Assembly (NCBI RefSeq): GCF_900142895.1
Contig: NZ_LT670847.1
Span: 1 to 64,000, forward strand
Source of the DNA: Vreelandella subglaciescola
GTDB taxonomy: Bacteria; Pseudomonadota; Gammaproteobacteria; Pseudomonadales; Halomonadaceae
Length of the DNA: 64,000 nt
Direction: 5' to 3'
Under the pieces are notes generated by a model. The model did not search any database and was not told the origin of the DNA. It worked only from the letters and a program-made list of their open reading frames with translations. The position numbers were made by a program, and so were the translations under genes. This document shows, in pieces, positions 32,734 through 40,606 of the stretch (positions within the stretch are counted from its first letter, which is position 1; every line of letters begins with the position of its first letter).

Positions 32734-34134
32734 TCAAGCGCTCTTCGAGCTGGACGTCGCCCTGGCTTTGCGCGAGGCGGGCCGGTCTTCCCGCGGATCG
32801 TTGAGGAAGGCCTCGAGCGAGTCGTCCATGGCATCAAGCCAGCGGGTGTGGTGGGGCGGCGCCTGAGTGCCGGTCATCAGCGAGCGGTAGGAGCGGTCGC
32901 GGAAGGTCATGATGCCGTCGTGCTTGTGCTGCTCCCAGGCGAGGAACGTCTGGTTGACGCCTTCGATATCAAAGCTCGGGTAGTCGGTCTGCTCGATCAG
33001 GCGGTGGACGTAGTCGCCCTGAAAGCGAATCATCGCTTCGTCGTCGTCAAGCGCTTCTTCGCGGGCGCGCCACTCGGCGCTGTCGCGTTGCATCTCGGCT
33101 TTTTCGGGCAGGCTGATGCGGCCGAGAATCACGTCGCGCACAAACCAGGCCTGGGCGTCGAACATGTTGAAGGTGTACCACTGATCCTGCATGCCCAGAT
33201 AAAACATCTGCGGGTTGTCTTCCCAGACCACGCCCTGGTAGAGGTCGAGCGGCCACAGGCGGTTGTTGGTTTTCAGCCGCAGGCTGTCGGGCAGGAAGGG
33301 GAAATGGTGCAGGTAGCCGGTACACAGGATGATGGCGTCCACGCGCTTGCGGGTACCGTCGATAAAATACGCGGTATTGCCGGACACGCGTTCGAGAAGC
33401 GGCTTTTCTTCCCAGTTATCCGGCCATTCAAAGCCCATGGGGGCGGTGCGGTAGCTGGTGGTGATGCTGCGCGCGCCGTACTTGTAGCACTGCGAGCCGA
33501 TGTCTTCGGCGGAGTAGCTTGAGCCAATCAGCAGCAAATCCTTGCCGGCAAACTCCAGCGCATCGCGGAAGTCGTGGGCGTGCAGCACCCGGCCGTTGAA
33601 GTCGGTAAAGCCGTCGAACTCGGGCTTGTTGGGCGTGGAGAAGTGCCCGGACGCCACAATCACGTGATCAAAGGTGGATGATGTCACGGTGTCGGTATTG
33701 TGGTCGTGTACGGTCACGGTGAACACACCGCTGGCGTCGTCATGGCTTACGTCGCGCACAGGGCAGTTAAAGCGGATAAAACGGCGCACATTGGCTTTCT
33801 CGACGCGGCCCTTGATGTAATCCCAGAGCACGGCGCGGGGCGGGTAGGAGGCGATGGGCTTGCCGAAGTGCTCTTCAAAGCTGTAGTCGGCAAATTCCAG
33901 GCATTCCTTGGGGCCGTTGGACCACAGATAGCGGTACATGCTGCTGTGTACGGGTTCGCCGTTTTCATCAAGGCCGGTCTGCCAGGTGTAGTTCCACTGG
34001 CCGCCCCAGTCGCTCTGCTTTTCAAAGCACGTCAGCTCGACGTCTTCAGCGCCTTTTTCGGCGGCGGACTGGAAGGCACGCAGTTGGGCCAGGCCGCTGG
34101 GGCCTGCGCCAATAATGGCAACGCGTTTAGTCAT
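32734..34134 (-). CDS. tmm: Trimethylamine monooxygenase (flavin-containing monooxygenase)
   Basis: A 466-residue FMO that oxidises trimethylamine to trimethylamine N-oxide with NADPH and O2. The FAD motif is [20 protein letters not shown] (residues 4-23). The FMO fingerprint [11 protein letters not shown] (F-x-G-x3-H-x3-F) is central, and the NADPH motif [16 protein letters not shown] follows. Segments such as [43 protein letters not shown] and [17 protein letters not shown] closely match bacterial Tmm rather than Baeyer-Villiger enzymes. TMAO is a compatible solute and an electron acceptor. No TMA transporter or demethylase is adjacent. Start ATG 34134. Confidence 0.87.
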   Translation of the reverse strand: MTKRVAIIGAGPSGLAQLRAFQSAAEKGAEDVELTCFEKQSDWGGQWNYTWQTGLDENGEPVHSSMYRYLWSNGPKECLEFADYSFEEHFGKPIASYPPRAVLWDYIKGRVEKANVRRFIRFNCPVRDVSHDDASGVFTVTVHDHNTDTVTSSTFDHVIVASGHFSTPNKPEFDGFTDFNGRVLHAHDFRDALEFAGKDLLLIGSSYSAEDIGSQCYKYGARSITTSYRTAPMGFEWPDNWEEKPLLERVSGNTAYFIDGTRKRVDAIILCTGYLHHFPFLPDSLRLKTNNRLWPLDLYQGVVWEDNPQMFYLGMQDQWYTFNMFDAQAWFVRDVILGRISLPEKAEMQRDSAEWRAREEALDDDEAMIRFQGDYVHRLIEQTDYPSFDIEGVNQTFLAWEQHKHDGIMTFRDRSYRSLMTGTQAPPHHTRWLDAMDDSLEAFLNDPREDRPASRKARATSSSKSA

Positions 34135-34731
34135 ATCATCATGCTCCGGTCTGGCTGATGCCGCGCTGGCTGGCTCAACGTACCGCGCGTGCGTGTCAGC
34201 ATTGGCTGGATGTCATGGACGCCCGCCTTAATGCAAAACACAAACGAACGCTGTGGCCTGAACGGTGCAGGCAGACCCGGCCATATAACGTTAACGAGGC
34301 AAATAGCCTGTGCGGGTTGGAGCGGACATGCGCTTTGTGCGCGTGTCGTTTGCGGGAAGGGATCACGCGGCGATGGTGTCAGCCGGCATGATCTGTCGTC
34401 TAATAAACTATCGTTTCCAGAGCTTTCGTCTCGTGAACGATCGGCTATTGTCCGCTAACCACAGAATGCTGAGGGTGACAAGATACAATAGTCGGAGCCG
34501 TTGCGGCATCCATAACTTTTCCTTATTAAGATACGACTTTTTGCCCTAACGGGTCAAACCGGTGTGGCTAAATGCCCCGGATTCGCCTTGGGCAAAGGAC
34601 CGGCCCGAAAAAGAAGGCCGAGCCTGGAAAGTTAGCAGGCAATAAGAATTTCGCCGCTATCGCGGTCAGGCGCAAGTGTCATCGCTTAACATAGTGACCG
34701 ATGTGTTAATCAGCAAAAATGGAGTCTGAAC
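34135..34731. other. 597-bp gap between tmm and the 34732 gene; no supported gene
   Basis: No reading frame here has family features or a good ribosome site. The right half is AT-richer than its surroundings. Small stems are visible, for example CGGCC/GGCCG at 34601-34620 around a purine-rich loop, and CCTT/AAGG just upstream. It must contain the divergent promoters of tmm and the 34732 gene. It may also hold a structured leader or small RNA, which I cannot assign. Confidence 0.5.
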
Positions 34732-35214
34732 ATGCGAGGACTACGCGAAACGTTAGTGCATACAAGCCTGGGGGTCGCGAGCGCGGTGGCGCTTGCCGTG
34801 TTACTGAGCGTGGGCAGCGCTCAGGCTGACCGCCGTCACGATGGCTACAGCGGCGCTACCGACAGCTATTCGGGTGCTACCGACGGCTACAGCGGTGCCA
34901 CGCAGAAAAACGGCGACTGGAACCGGCACGATCGCAAGCTGGACCGCCAGCAGCGCCGTGCGTTGGAGCGCTTCAATCGCCAGCGCTCGCGGGATTACCG
35001 TGAGCTTGGCCAGCGCCGTTTCCGCTCTGACTGGGCGCGCGAACGCGCTTACCGCGATCTCGATGAACAGCACGAAGCGCGGCTGCGCGATATTCTCGGC
35101 GACTCGCGCTATCGCGAGGAGCAGCGGCGTTACGATGACTATGACCAGCGCGGCTACGACAACCCCGAACAAGCGGTGATCAACCTGATTTTACGCGAGC
35201 TGCTGAACCGTTAA
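34732..35214 (+). CDS. Small secreted Arg/Asp-rich protein of unknown function
   Basis: A 160-residue protein with a signal peptide ([20 protein letters not shown], cleavage near residue 33). Three near-identical YSGAT units follow (GYSGAT, SYSGAT, GYSGAT, about residues 38-57). The rest is a highly charged, probably helical domain rich in Arg, Asp, Glu and Tyr (for example [24 protein letters not shown] and [18 protein letters not shown]). It looks periplasmic and may bind anionic partners, but I do not recognise the family. Start ATG 34732 has GGAG. Directly after its stop comes the cobQ remnant, so its 3' end may sit at a deletion junction. Confidence 0.7.
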   Translation: MRGLRETLVHTSLGVASAVALAVLLSVGSAQADRRHDGYSGATDSYSGATDGYSGATQKNGDWNRHDRKLDRQQRRALERFNRQRSRDYRELGQRRFRSDWARERAYRDLDEQHEARLRDILGDSRYREEQRRYDDYDQRGYDNPEQAVINLILRELLNR

Positions 35215-35215
35215 G

Positions 35216-35992
35216 CTACGTGGCTTTATCATCAATCGCTTTCGCGGCGATATAGCACTGCTGACGCCGGGGCTGGAGTGGCTGGAAACGCGCACCGACA
35301 AGCCGGTGCTGGGCACTTTGCCGTATCTACAGGGGTTGCTGCTCGATGCCGAAGACGGCATAGCGCTGACTCAGCTACCCAAGCGGGCGCATACGCTCCA
35401 CGTGGCCGTGGTGGCGCTGCCGCGCATCAGCAATCACACCGATTTTGACCCGCCCGCAGGTTAACGTCACCTTTGTGGGCCCCGGCCGGTCGATACCGCC
35501 GGCTGACGTGATTGTTTTGCCCGGCAGCCAAAGCGTGATCAGCGACCTTGCGTGGCTTAAACAGCAAGGGTTTTCCGGCGCAATTCAACGCCACCTGCGC
35601 TATGGCGGCAAGGTGCTGGGGATTGGCGGCGGCCAGCAGATGCTGGGCGAGTGGATTGACGACCCTGACGGGGTAGAGGGCACGCCATCTCGCACGCGGG
35701 GCCTTGGGCTGCTGGCTCTCACCACGCGGTTGGCGGCGGCGCCTCCGGTGTTTATTCGGCCTTTGCTTCAGAAGGCGCGATCAGCGCTGACGGCCAGGTG
35801 CTGGGCACCGGCCTGCACGGCCTGTTTGAGCATCCGGATACCTGTTCCGCACTGCTTGGGCGTTTAGGGCTTGAACATGCCGAGCACGTCGATTATCGCG
35901 CCCACCGTGAACGCGAGCTTGAGCGCCTGGCCGATACGCTGGAACAGCAGCTGGATATGGATGCCGTGATGGCGTTGCTGGACCATTCATAG
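35216..35992 (+). pseudogene. cobQ: cobQ (cobyric acid synthase) remnant: 5' truncated, with further deletions
   Basis: Three frames match the C-terminal half of cobyric acid synthase in order. First, [44 protein letters not shown] and [11 protein letters not shown], ending in a stop near 35464. Second (from about 35452), [46 protein letters not shown] and [14 protein letters not shown]. Third (from about 35769), [24 protein letters not shown] to the stop at 35992. The nucleophile region reads GIGGGQQML, where Cys is expected (GICGG), so the Cys is replaced by Gly. About 200 N-terminal residues and the GYEIH region are missing. It begins immediately after the preceding gene's stop. Confidence 0.85.
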
Positions 35993-36045
35993 CGCGTACC
36001 CGCTATACGCCTGAATGGTGTGACGATTTTTGCGGTGTTCACGTC

Positions 36046-36055
36046 TTGTATACAA
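36046..36055. promoter_or_regulatory. Perfect palindrome TTGTATACAA upstream of the MFS gene
   Basis: TTGTATACAA, 75 bp before the MFS start, has the shape of a GntR-family (FadR/FCD subgroup) operator. No GntR gene is adjacent, so the regulator is inferred only. Confidence 0.5.
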
Positions 36056-36130
36056 AATCGTTCGTTAGCGTGTTAAAAATGTGGGTCTTTTTTCCGGGTA
36101 TCATCTCTGAACCACCACCATGAGGCGACG

Positions 36131-37366
36131 ATGACGACACAGAGCGGCGCGGTCGGCGACAAAGCGGCACATTCAGAAACGCTACAGTTTATAGGCGGGC
36201 TGTTGCTCATCATGGCGCTGGGGCTGAACCTGCGCCCGCTGCTGGCCTCGGCCAGCCCGCTGATGGAAGACATCCGCATGGCCACGGGGCTTGGCTACGG
36301 CGTGCTGGCGTGGCTGACCACGCTGCCTTTTTTGTGCATGGGCGCGGTGGCGCTGGCCAGTGGGCGGCTGCAGCGCCTGCTGGGTGAAAGCCGCGGCATT
36401 ATGCTCTCGCTTGCCGCCATCGGGGCGGCCTGTGCGCTGCGTCAGGTAAGCGGCACGGGCATGACGCTTTTATCCACTGCGCTGCTGGGCGGCGCCGGTA
36501 TTGCCTTGATACAGGCGCTGGTGCCGGGGTTGGTCAAGCGCCGTTTTGGCGCGCGCATGCCGCTGGTGATGGGGCTTTATTCGGCCTCGCTGATGTCTGG
36601 CGGCGGTCTCTCGGCCTGGATCAGCCCGCGGCTGGCCGAGCTTGGCGGCTGGCAGCTGGGCGTGGGCATCTGGTGGGTGCCGGCGGTCATTACGCTGGTC
36701 GGCTGGTTTCTGATTTTTCGCCGTCGCGCCGCGCCACCGGCAAGCGTAGCGGCCATTGAGGGCGTGCGCCCCTGGCGGTTGAAGCGTGCGTGGCTGCTGG
36801 CGCTGTACTTCGGCGTGATCAACGCGGGCTATTCAAGCGTGGTGACCTGGCTACCCGTGTACTATCAAGAGCTTGGTTGGAGTGCGGTAGCCGGTGGGCA
36901 GCTGCTGGCGTGGATGACCATCTTTCAGGTGCTTGCCGCATTGACAATGCCCGCACTGGCGCAGCGTCAGAAAAACGCCGACCGCCGCTGGCTGCTGGCC
37001 GCCAGCCTGACCGCGCAGCTGGTGGGCTATCTGGGCTTTATTTTTATGCCGCAGTCGTTGGCGCTGCTATGGAACGCCATTGGCGGTTTCGGGCTGGGGG
37101 CGAGTTTCTCGCTGGGGCTGATCCTCGCGCTCGACCACCTGCCCGATGCCCGGGCGGCAGGGCGTCTGGCGGCTTTCATGCAGGGCTTTGGTTTCATGCT
37201 CAATGCCATGTCGCCGTGGATCAGCGGCACCCTGCGCGAAATGACCGGCAGCTTTATCAGCGCCTGGGCACTGCTGGCCGTGGGCATTGCGGCCATGCTG
37301 GTGGTCACGCTGCGCTTTAATCCGAAGCGCTACGCGCGTGTGATGCAGGGCCAAGCCGGTTATTAA
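36131..37366 (+). CDS. CynX/NimT-family MFS transporter
   Basis: A 411-residue major facilitator with 12 predicted transmembrane helices. It begins with the family's LIMALGLNLRPLLASASPLMEDIR (about residues 26-50), followed by ALIQALVPGLVKRRFGARMPLVMGLYSASLMSGG. The second half starts near WRLKRAWLLALYFGVINAGYSSVVTWLPVYYQE. These are marks of the CynX/NimT group, which includes cyanate and 2-nitroimidazole transporters. The substrate is not deducible. It is preceded by the TTGTATACAA palindrome and followed by a bidirectional terminator. Start ATG 36131; an ATG at 36120 opens another frame. Confidence 0.85.
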   Translation: MTTQSGAVGDKAAHSETLQFIGGLLLIMALGLNLRPLLASASPLMEDIRMATGLGYGVLAWLTTLPFLCMGAVALASGRLQRLLGESRGIMLSLAAIGAACALRQVSGTGMTLLSTALLGGAGIALIQALVPGLVKRRFGARMPLVMGLYSASLMSGGGLSAWISPRLAELGGWQLGVGIWWVPAVITLVGWFLIFRRRAAPPASVAAIEGVRPWRLKRAWLLALYFGVINAGYSSVVTWLPVYYQELGWSAVAGGQLLAWMTIFQVLAALTMPALAQRQKNADRRWLLAASLTAQLVGYLGFIFMPQSLALLWNAIGGFGLGASFSLGLILALDHLPDARAAGRLAAFMQGFGFMLNAMSPWISGTLREMTGSFISAWALLAVGIAAMLVVTLRFNPKRYARVMQGQAGY

Positions 37367-37373
37367 TCAGCCA

Positions 37374-37413
37374 TAAAAAAGCGCGCCGCAATTCGAATGC
37401 GGCGCGCTTTTTT
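37374..37413. terminator. Bidirectional terminator between MFS gene and azurin
   Basis: GCGCGCCGCATTCGAATT-type palindrome: GCGCGCCGCA (37381) pairs with TGCGGCGCGC (37398), flanked by six A and six T. It serves both convergent genes. Confidence 0.92.
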
Positions 37414-37470
37414 CATCTGGCACGTTCAATACATGCCGTGACGGTCAGGCGATTAGCCTTACCTTTTTCT

Positions 37471-37947
37471 TTACTCTTCTTCTTTGGTCACGGTGAAGCT
37501 GCCGTTCATCGCGGCGTAGTGACCCGGGAAGGAGCAGAAGAACGTCAGGTCGCGGTCTTCAAGGCCTTCGGTAGAGAAGGTAACGCTGGTGCTTTCACCG
37601 CCGCCGACGATGTCGGTGTGGGCAATGATGCGCTCGTCGTCCTCGGGCAGGTAGTTGTTGTCCAGCCCTTCGCTCATGCCGGCTTTAGCAACGTCTTCAT
37701 AGACGTCGGAGTCGGACAGTACCCAGTTGTGACCCATGGCGCTGGCGGCCATTTCGCCGGTGTGCTCAAGCGTTATCGTGACTTCGTCGCAGCTTGCCGG
37801 AACGCTCATTTCGTCCTTGTTGAACTGCATCGCGTCGTTGCCTTCGATGGTCAGCTCGCAGGCGCCGTCTTCAGCGGCCATTGTCGGAGAAGCAAACGCC
37901 ATGGCAGCAAAGGCAGCGGCGGGAATCAGCATCCAGGAAGTTTTCAT
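37471..37947 (-). CDS. azu: Azurin (blue copper protein)
   Basis: A 158-residue secreted cupredoxin. A signal peptide (MKTSWMLIPAAAFAAMAFA...MAAE) is followed by CELTIEGNDAMQFNKDEMSVPASC, which holds the disulfide cysteines. The type I copper ligands are His in MGHNWVLS, and Cys, His and Met in FFCSFPGHYAAMNGSF. The LDNNYLPEDDERIIAHT segment is also azurin-like. It is a periplasmic one-electron carrier. The sulfite dehydrogenase cytochrome, encoded 14 kb away, is a possible partner only by guess. It is very acidic, as expected for a halophile. Start ATG 37947 has AAGGA. Confidence 0.94.
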   Translation of the reverse strand: MKTSWMLIPAAAFAAMAFASPTMAAEDGACELTIEGNDAMQFNKDEMSVPASCDEVTITLEHTGEMAASAMGHNWVLSDSDVYEDVAKAGMSEGLDNNYLPEDDERIIAHTDIVGGGESTSVTFSTEGLEDRDLTFFCSFPGHYAAMNGSFTVTKEEE

Positions 37948-38286
37948 GTAAAGATCCTTACGATTATCAGGGATGAATTATTTTTTCATATTACGATTAA
38001 CCAGATGCCTGTTTGCCATTGTCTATGTTTCATCTGACGGGCTACGGCGCATCTGGCTAATAGTGATACGCATTCCATTTTTGTGCTTGCGGCGTCCTGC
38101 TGTCAAGCGGTGCTTGTGCAGGCTTGCCGCTGCTCGTCCCTGCGCTGCGCGTACCTGTTGTGACGCGGTGATGCGCTGAAAGTTCCTGCTTTGTGTTAAT
38201 AGCCCGTGTTAATAGCCCGTGTTAATAGCTCGTGTTGGTGTGGCGGGCGGCGGGCTTCGCCGCCCAGGGAAATTTTACTCTGGCGT
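37948..38286. other. 339-bp gap upstream of azurin; holds a 13-bp tandem repeat
   Basis: No gene is supported here. The part next to azurin is AT-rich (37970-38030) and probably carries its promoter. At 38193-38231 GTGTTAATAGCCC occurs twice, followed by one GTGTTAATAGCTC copy, head to tail. No FNR-type palindrome was recognised by eye. Confidence 0.6.
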
Positions 38287-39585
38287 TCAGGGGGTGAGGT
38301 TGTCAAAGCCCTGTTCGGTAACGGCGATGTTGTCTTCAATGCGGATGCCGCCGCAGGGCATGAGCTGGTCGACCAGCGCCCAGTTGATGGGGGCGTCGGT
38401 ATCGCGCAGCGGGCTCAGTAGCATGGGGATGAAATACAGCCCCGGCTCGATGGTGACCACCATGCCCGGCGTCAGCGTGCGGGTGAGGCGCAGCGCCGGG
38501 TGTGTCTCGGGCGCGGGGGCGGGCTCGCCGCTTGGTGTTTGCAGGCCGGCCACATCGTGAACCTGAATGCCCAGCGAATGGCCCAGGCCGTGGGGGCAAA
38601 ACGCGCGGGTCACGCCGCTTTCCACGCAGGCCTCAGCGGTGCCGCGGTACAGGTCGTGGCTGACCAGAATCTCGCCCAGTTGGCGGTGCATTGTCTGGTG
38701 CAGGCCGAGGTAGTCAACGCCCGGGGCAATGTCGGCAATCAGGCGGTCCTTGAGCGCGTGCATGGCGTCAATCAGATCGCCAAACGTCGCCGGTGCATCG
38801 GGGCCCGCCCAGGTGCGGGTAATATCGGCGCAGTAGCCGCGAAAACGCCGCCCGGCGTCGACCAGCAGGCTGTAACGCTTGCCGGGTGAATGCAGGTCGT
38901 AATGCTGGTAGTGCAGTACGCCGGCGTGCTGGTTAAGCCCGACGATGTTGTCGTAGGGCACGTGGGACTCGCGTTGGCGGCTGGCGCCGAGGTAGGCCAG
39001 TTGAATATCAAGCTCCGCGCTGGCGCCGGCAAAAGCGGCCTGGGCGGCTTCGTGGCCGGCCTTGGCCAGGCGGTTGGCTTCGCGCAGGCAGGTGATTTCA
39101 TAGGTGCTTTTGTGCATGCGCAGCTCGTCAAGTGCGCTCACCAGTGTCGGCGGGTTGGCTTCGCCGTGGGGCGGGGCGACGGGGCTGCCTTGCAGGGCCT
39201 CCACGTTGCCAATCAGCGCGACCTTGCCGGAAAGCGACGGCGCGGCGGCTTCGCTGACAAGCTCGATGTCAAACTCGCTGACCCACGGCTCGTCGGGCAG
39301 CTCGGGCGAGAGGTGCCAGAAGTCCGTGGGCGCGTGGAGCATCAGGCGCGGGCGATCAACGGGGGTGATAATCAGCCAGCTGTGCTGCGCTTCAAGCAGC
39401 GGCACCCAGTGAAGAAAATGCCCCGCGGCCTGAAACTCGGGGAACTGATCGTCGCCGTAGTGGGGCGCGGCATGGCCGCTGTAAAGGGCGATGGCGTCAA
39501 GGCCGTGCTGCTGCATCAGCGTGCGATAGGTGTCCAGCAGCTGGTTGATGTGTGCCTGCTGCAGGCGGTTGAGCGTCTCGGACAT
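38287..39585 (-). CDS. pepQ: Xaa-Pro dipeptidase (prolidase, OPAA-like)
   Basis: A 432-residue M24-family metallopeptidase hydrolysing Xaa-Pro dipeptides. The C-terminal pita-bread fold shows the five metal ligands: two Asp in LLVDAGRRFRGYCADITRTW, His in FCPHGLGHSLGIQVHD, Glu in MVVTIEPGLYF and Glu in GGIRIEDNIAVTE. The N-terminal GHAAPHYGDDQFPEFQAAGHFLHWVP and the ADFWH-like TDFWHLSPELPDEPW resemble Alteromonas OPAA/PepQ, which also cleave organophosphates. It lies downstream of the LysR gene and peptide transporter on the same strand. It would release proline for PutA. Confidence 0.9.
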   Translation of the reverse strand: MSETLNRLQQAHINQLLDTYRTLMQQHGLDAIALYSGHAAPHYGDDQFPEFQAAGHFLHWVPLLEAQHSWLIITPVDRPRLMLHAPTDFWHLSPELPDEPWVSEFDIELVSEAAAPSLSGKVALIGNVEALQGSPVAPPHGEANPPTLVSALDELRMHKSTYEITCLREANRLAKAGHEAAQAAFAGASAELDIQLAYLGASRQRESHVPYDNIVGLNQHAGVLHYQHYDLHSPGKRYSLLVDAGRRFRGYCADITRTWAGPDAPATFGDLIDAMHALKDRLIADIAPGVDYLGLHQTMHRQLGEILVSHDLYRGTAEACVESGVTRAFCPHGLGHSLGIQVHDVAGLQTPSGEPAPAPETHPALRLTRTLTPGMVVTIEPGLYFIPMLLSPLRDTDAPINWALVDQLMPCGGIRIEDNIAVTEQGFDNLTP

Positions 39586-39639
39586 GCCGGATGTCTCCCT
39601 GTGAAAACCGGTGTAAAACCGTGGGTATGATGTGCGTGG

Positions 39640-40557
39640 CTAAGCTGGACTGCGCAGTGAAGACAGCTCGCTCCAGAGCGCGTCCAGCTCGGCGTGGTGA
39701 TGCTGCTGGTGACGGTAAAGACGCAGCGCCAGGGGTACGTCCCAGCGCGAGTCACCGGCGCGGGTGAGCGTGCCGTTCTCCAGCTCGGTGCGCACCGTGC
39801 GCTCGGGTAGCCAGCTCATGCCGTAGCCGAGAAGTACCAGCTCCTTGATGCTGGCGGCGTACAGGTTCTCGCTTTTAACCGAGAGGCAGGTGTTGTGTGA
39901 CATGCGCGCCAGATGCGTTTCCAGGGCGGCGCCCAGCAGGCCGAGTTTGGGGTAGGCAAGCCAGGGTGCCGGCGCCTGTCGGCTGGCGGGGAGCGTGGTC
40001 AGCGGTGCACCCTGTGCGGTGGTGGCGGTCACGGGAATCAGGCGTTCGTGGCCCACGGTGCGGTAGCTGCAGGCGCTGGTGTCCAGCTCCAGATCGCAGC
40101 GTTCCAGCGGCCAGTAGCACAGGGCGAGATCACACTCGCCGCGGTTGAGCGCCTTGAAATAGTCCGCCGCGACCCAGCCGGTGGCGCGCAGGTAAGGCTG
40201 CATGCGCCCCTCAAAGCCCATGCTGCCCAGCCATTCGGGAAGAAAGCGCGCCAGCAGGCTTTGCGGCGCGGCAACGCTGATGCGCCGTTTGTGCCCGGCG
40301 CTGATGTCGCGCATGCGGTCCCGGGTCAGGCGCACGCCTTCGGTGATGGTTTCGCACAGCGCGAGAAACTCATCGCCCTCGGACGTCAGCGACAGCGGCA
40401 GCGTTTGCCGGTTGATCAGCGTGACGCCCATTTCTTCTTCCAACAGCTTGATGCGCCGGGAAAAAGTGGGCTGGGTAACGTGCTGTTCGTCGGCCGCGCG
40501 GGAGAAATGCCGCGTTCTGGCCAGGGCTATAAAGTCTTCCAGCCAGCGAATTTCCAT
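39640..40557 (-). CDS. LysR-family transcriptional regulator (HypT/YjiE-like architecture)
   Basis: A 305-residue regulator. The N-terminal winged helix-turn-helix is RWLEDFIALARTRHFSRAADEQHVTQPTFSRRIKLLEEEMGV (about residues 4-45), with an effector-binding domain after residue 90. The opening WLEDFIAL and the C-terminal VLLGYGMSWLPERTV resemble the HypT/YjiE subgroup, but effector identity is unknown. It lies between a dipeptide transporter and a prolidase gene on one strand, so it may regulate peptide or proline use. Start ATG 40557. Confidence 0.88.
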   Translation of the reverse strand: MEIRWLEDFIALARTRHFSRAADEQHVTQPTFSRRIKLLEEEMGVTLINRQTLPLSLTSEGDEFLALCETITEGVRLTRDRMRDISAGHKRRISVAAPQSLLARFLPEWLGSMGFEGRMQPYLRATGWVAADYFKALNRGECDLALCYWPLERCDLELDTSACSYRTVGHERLIPVTATTAQGAPLTTLPASRQAPAPWLAYPKLGLLGAALETHLARMSHNTCLSVKSENLYAASIKELVLLGYGMSWLPERTVRTELENGTLTRAGDSRWDVPLALRLYRHQQHHHAELDALWSELSSLRSPA

Positions 40558-40606
40558 AGCTTATTTTGCCCGCCTCATGGCTGCCCCGTGGTGGAAAGCG
40601 CCGCCA

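Noticed and set aside
34158..34458. Small plus-strand frames upstream of the 34732 gene
   Set aside because: Cys/Arg-rich composition, no ribosome sites, no family features.
34560..34640. A cyclic-di-GMP (GEMM) riboswitch suggested by GGGCAAA and a stem with a purine loop
   Set aside because: The second conserved half (the GACGCAAAGCC-type segment) could not be found, so the match is too weak to claim.
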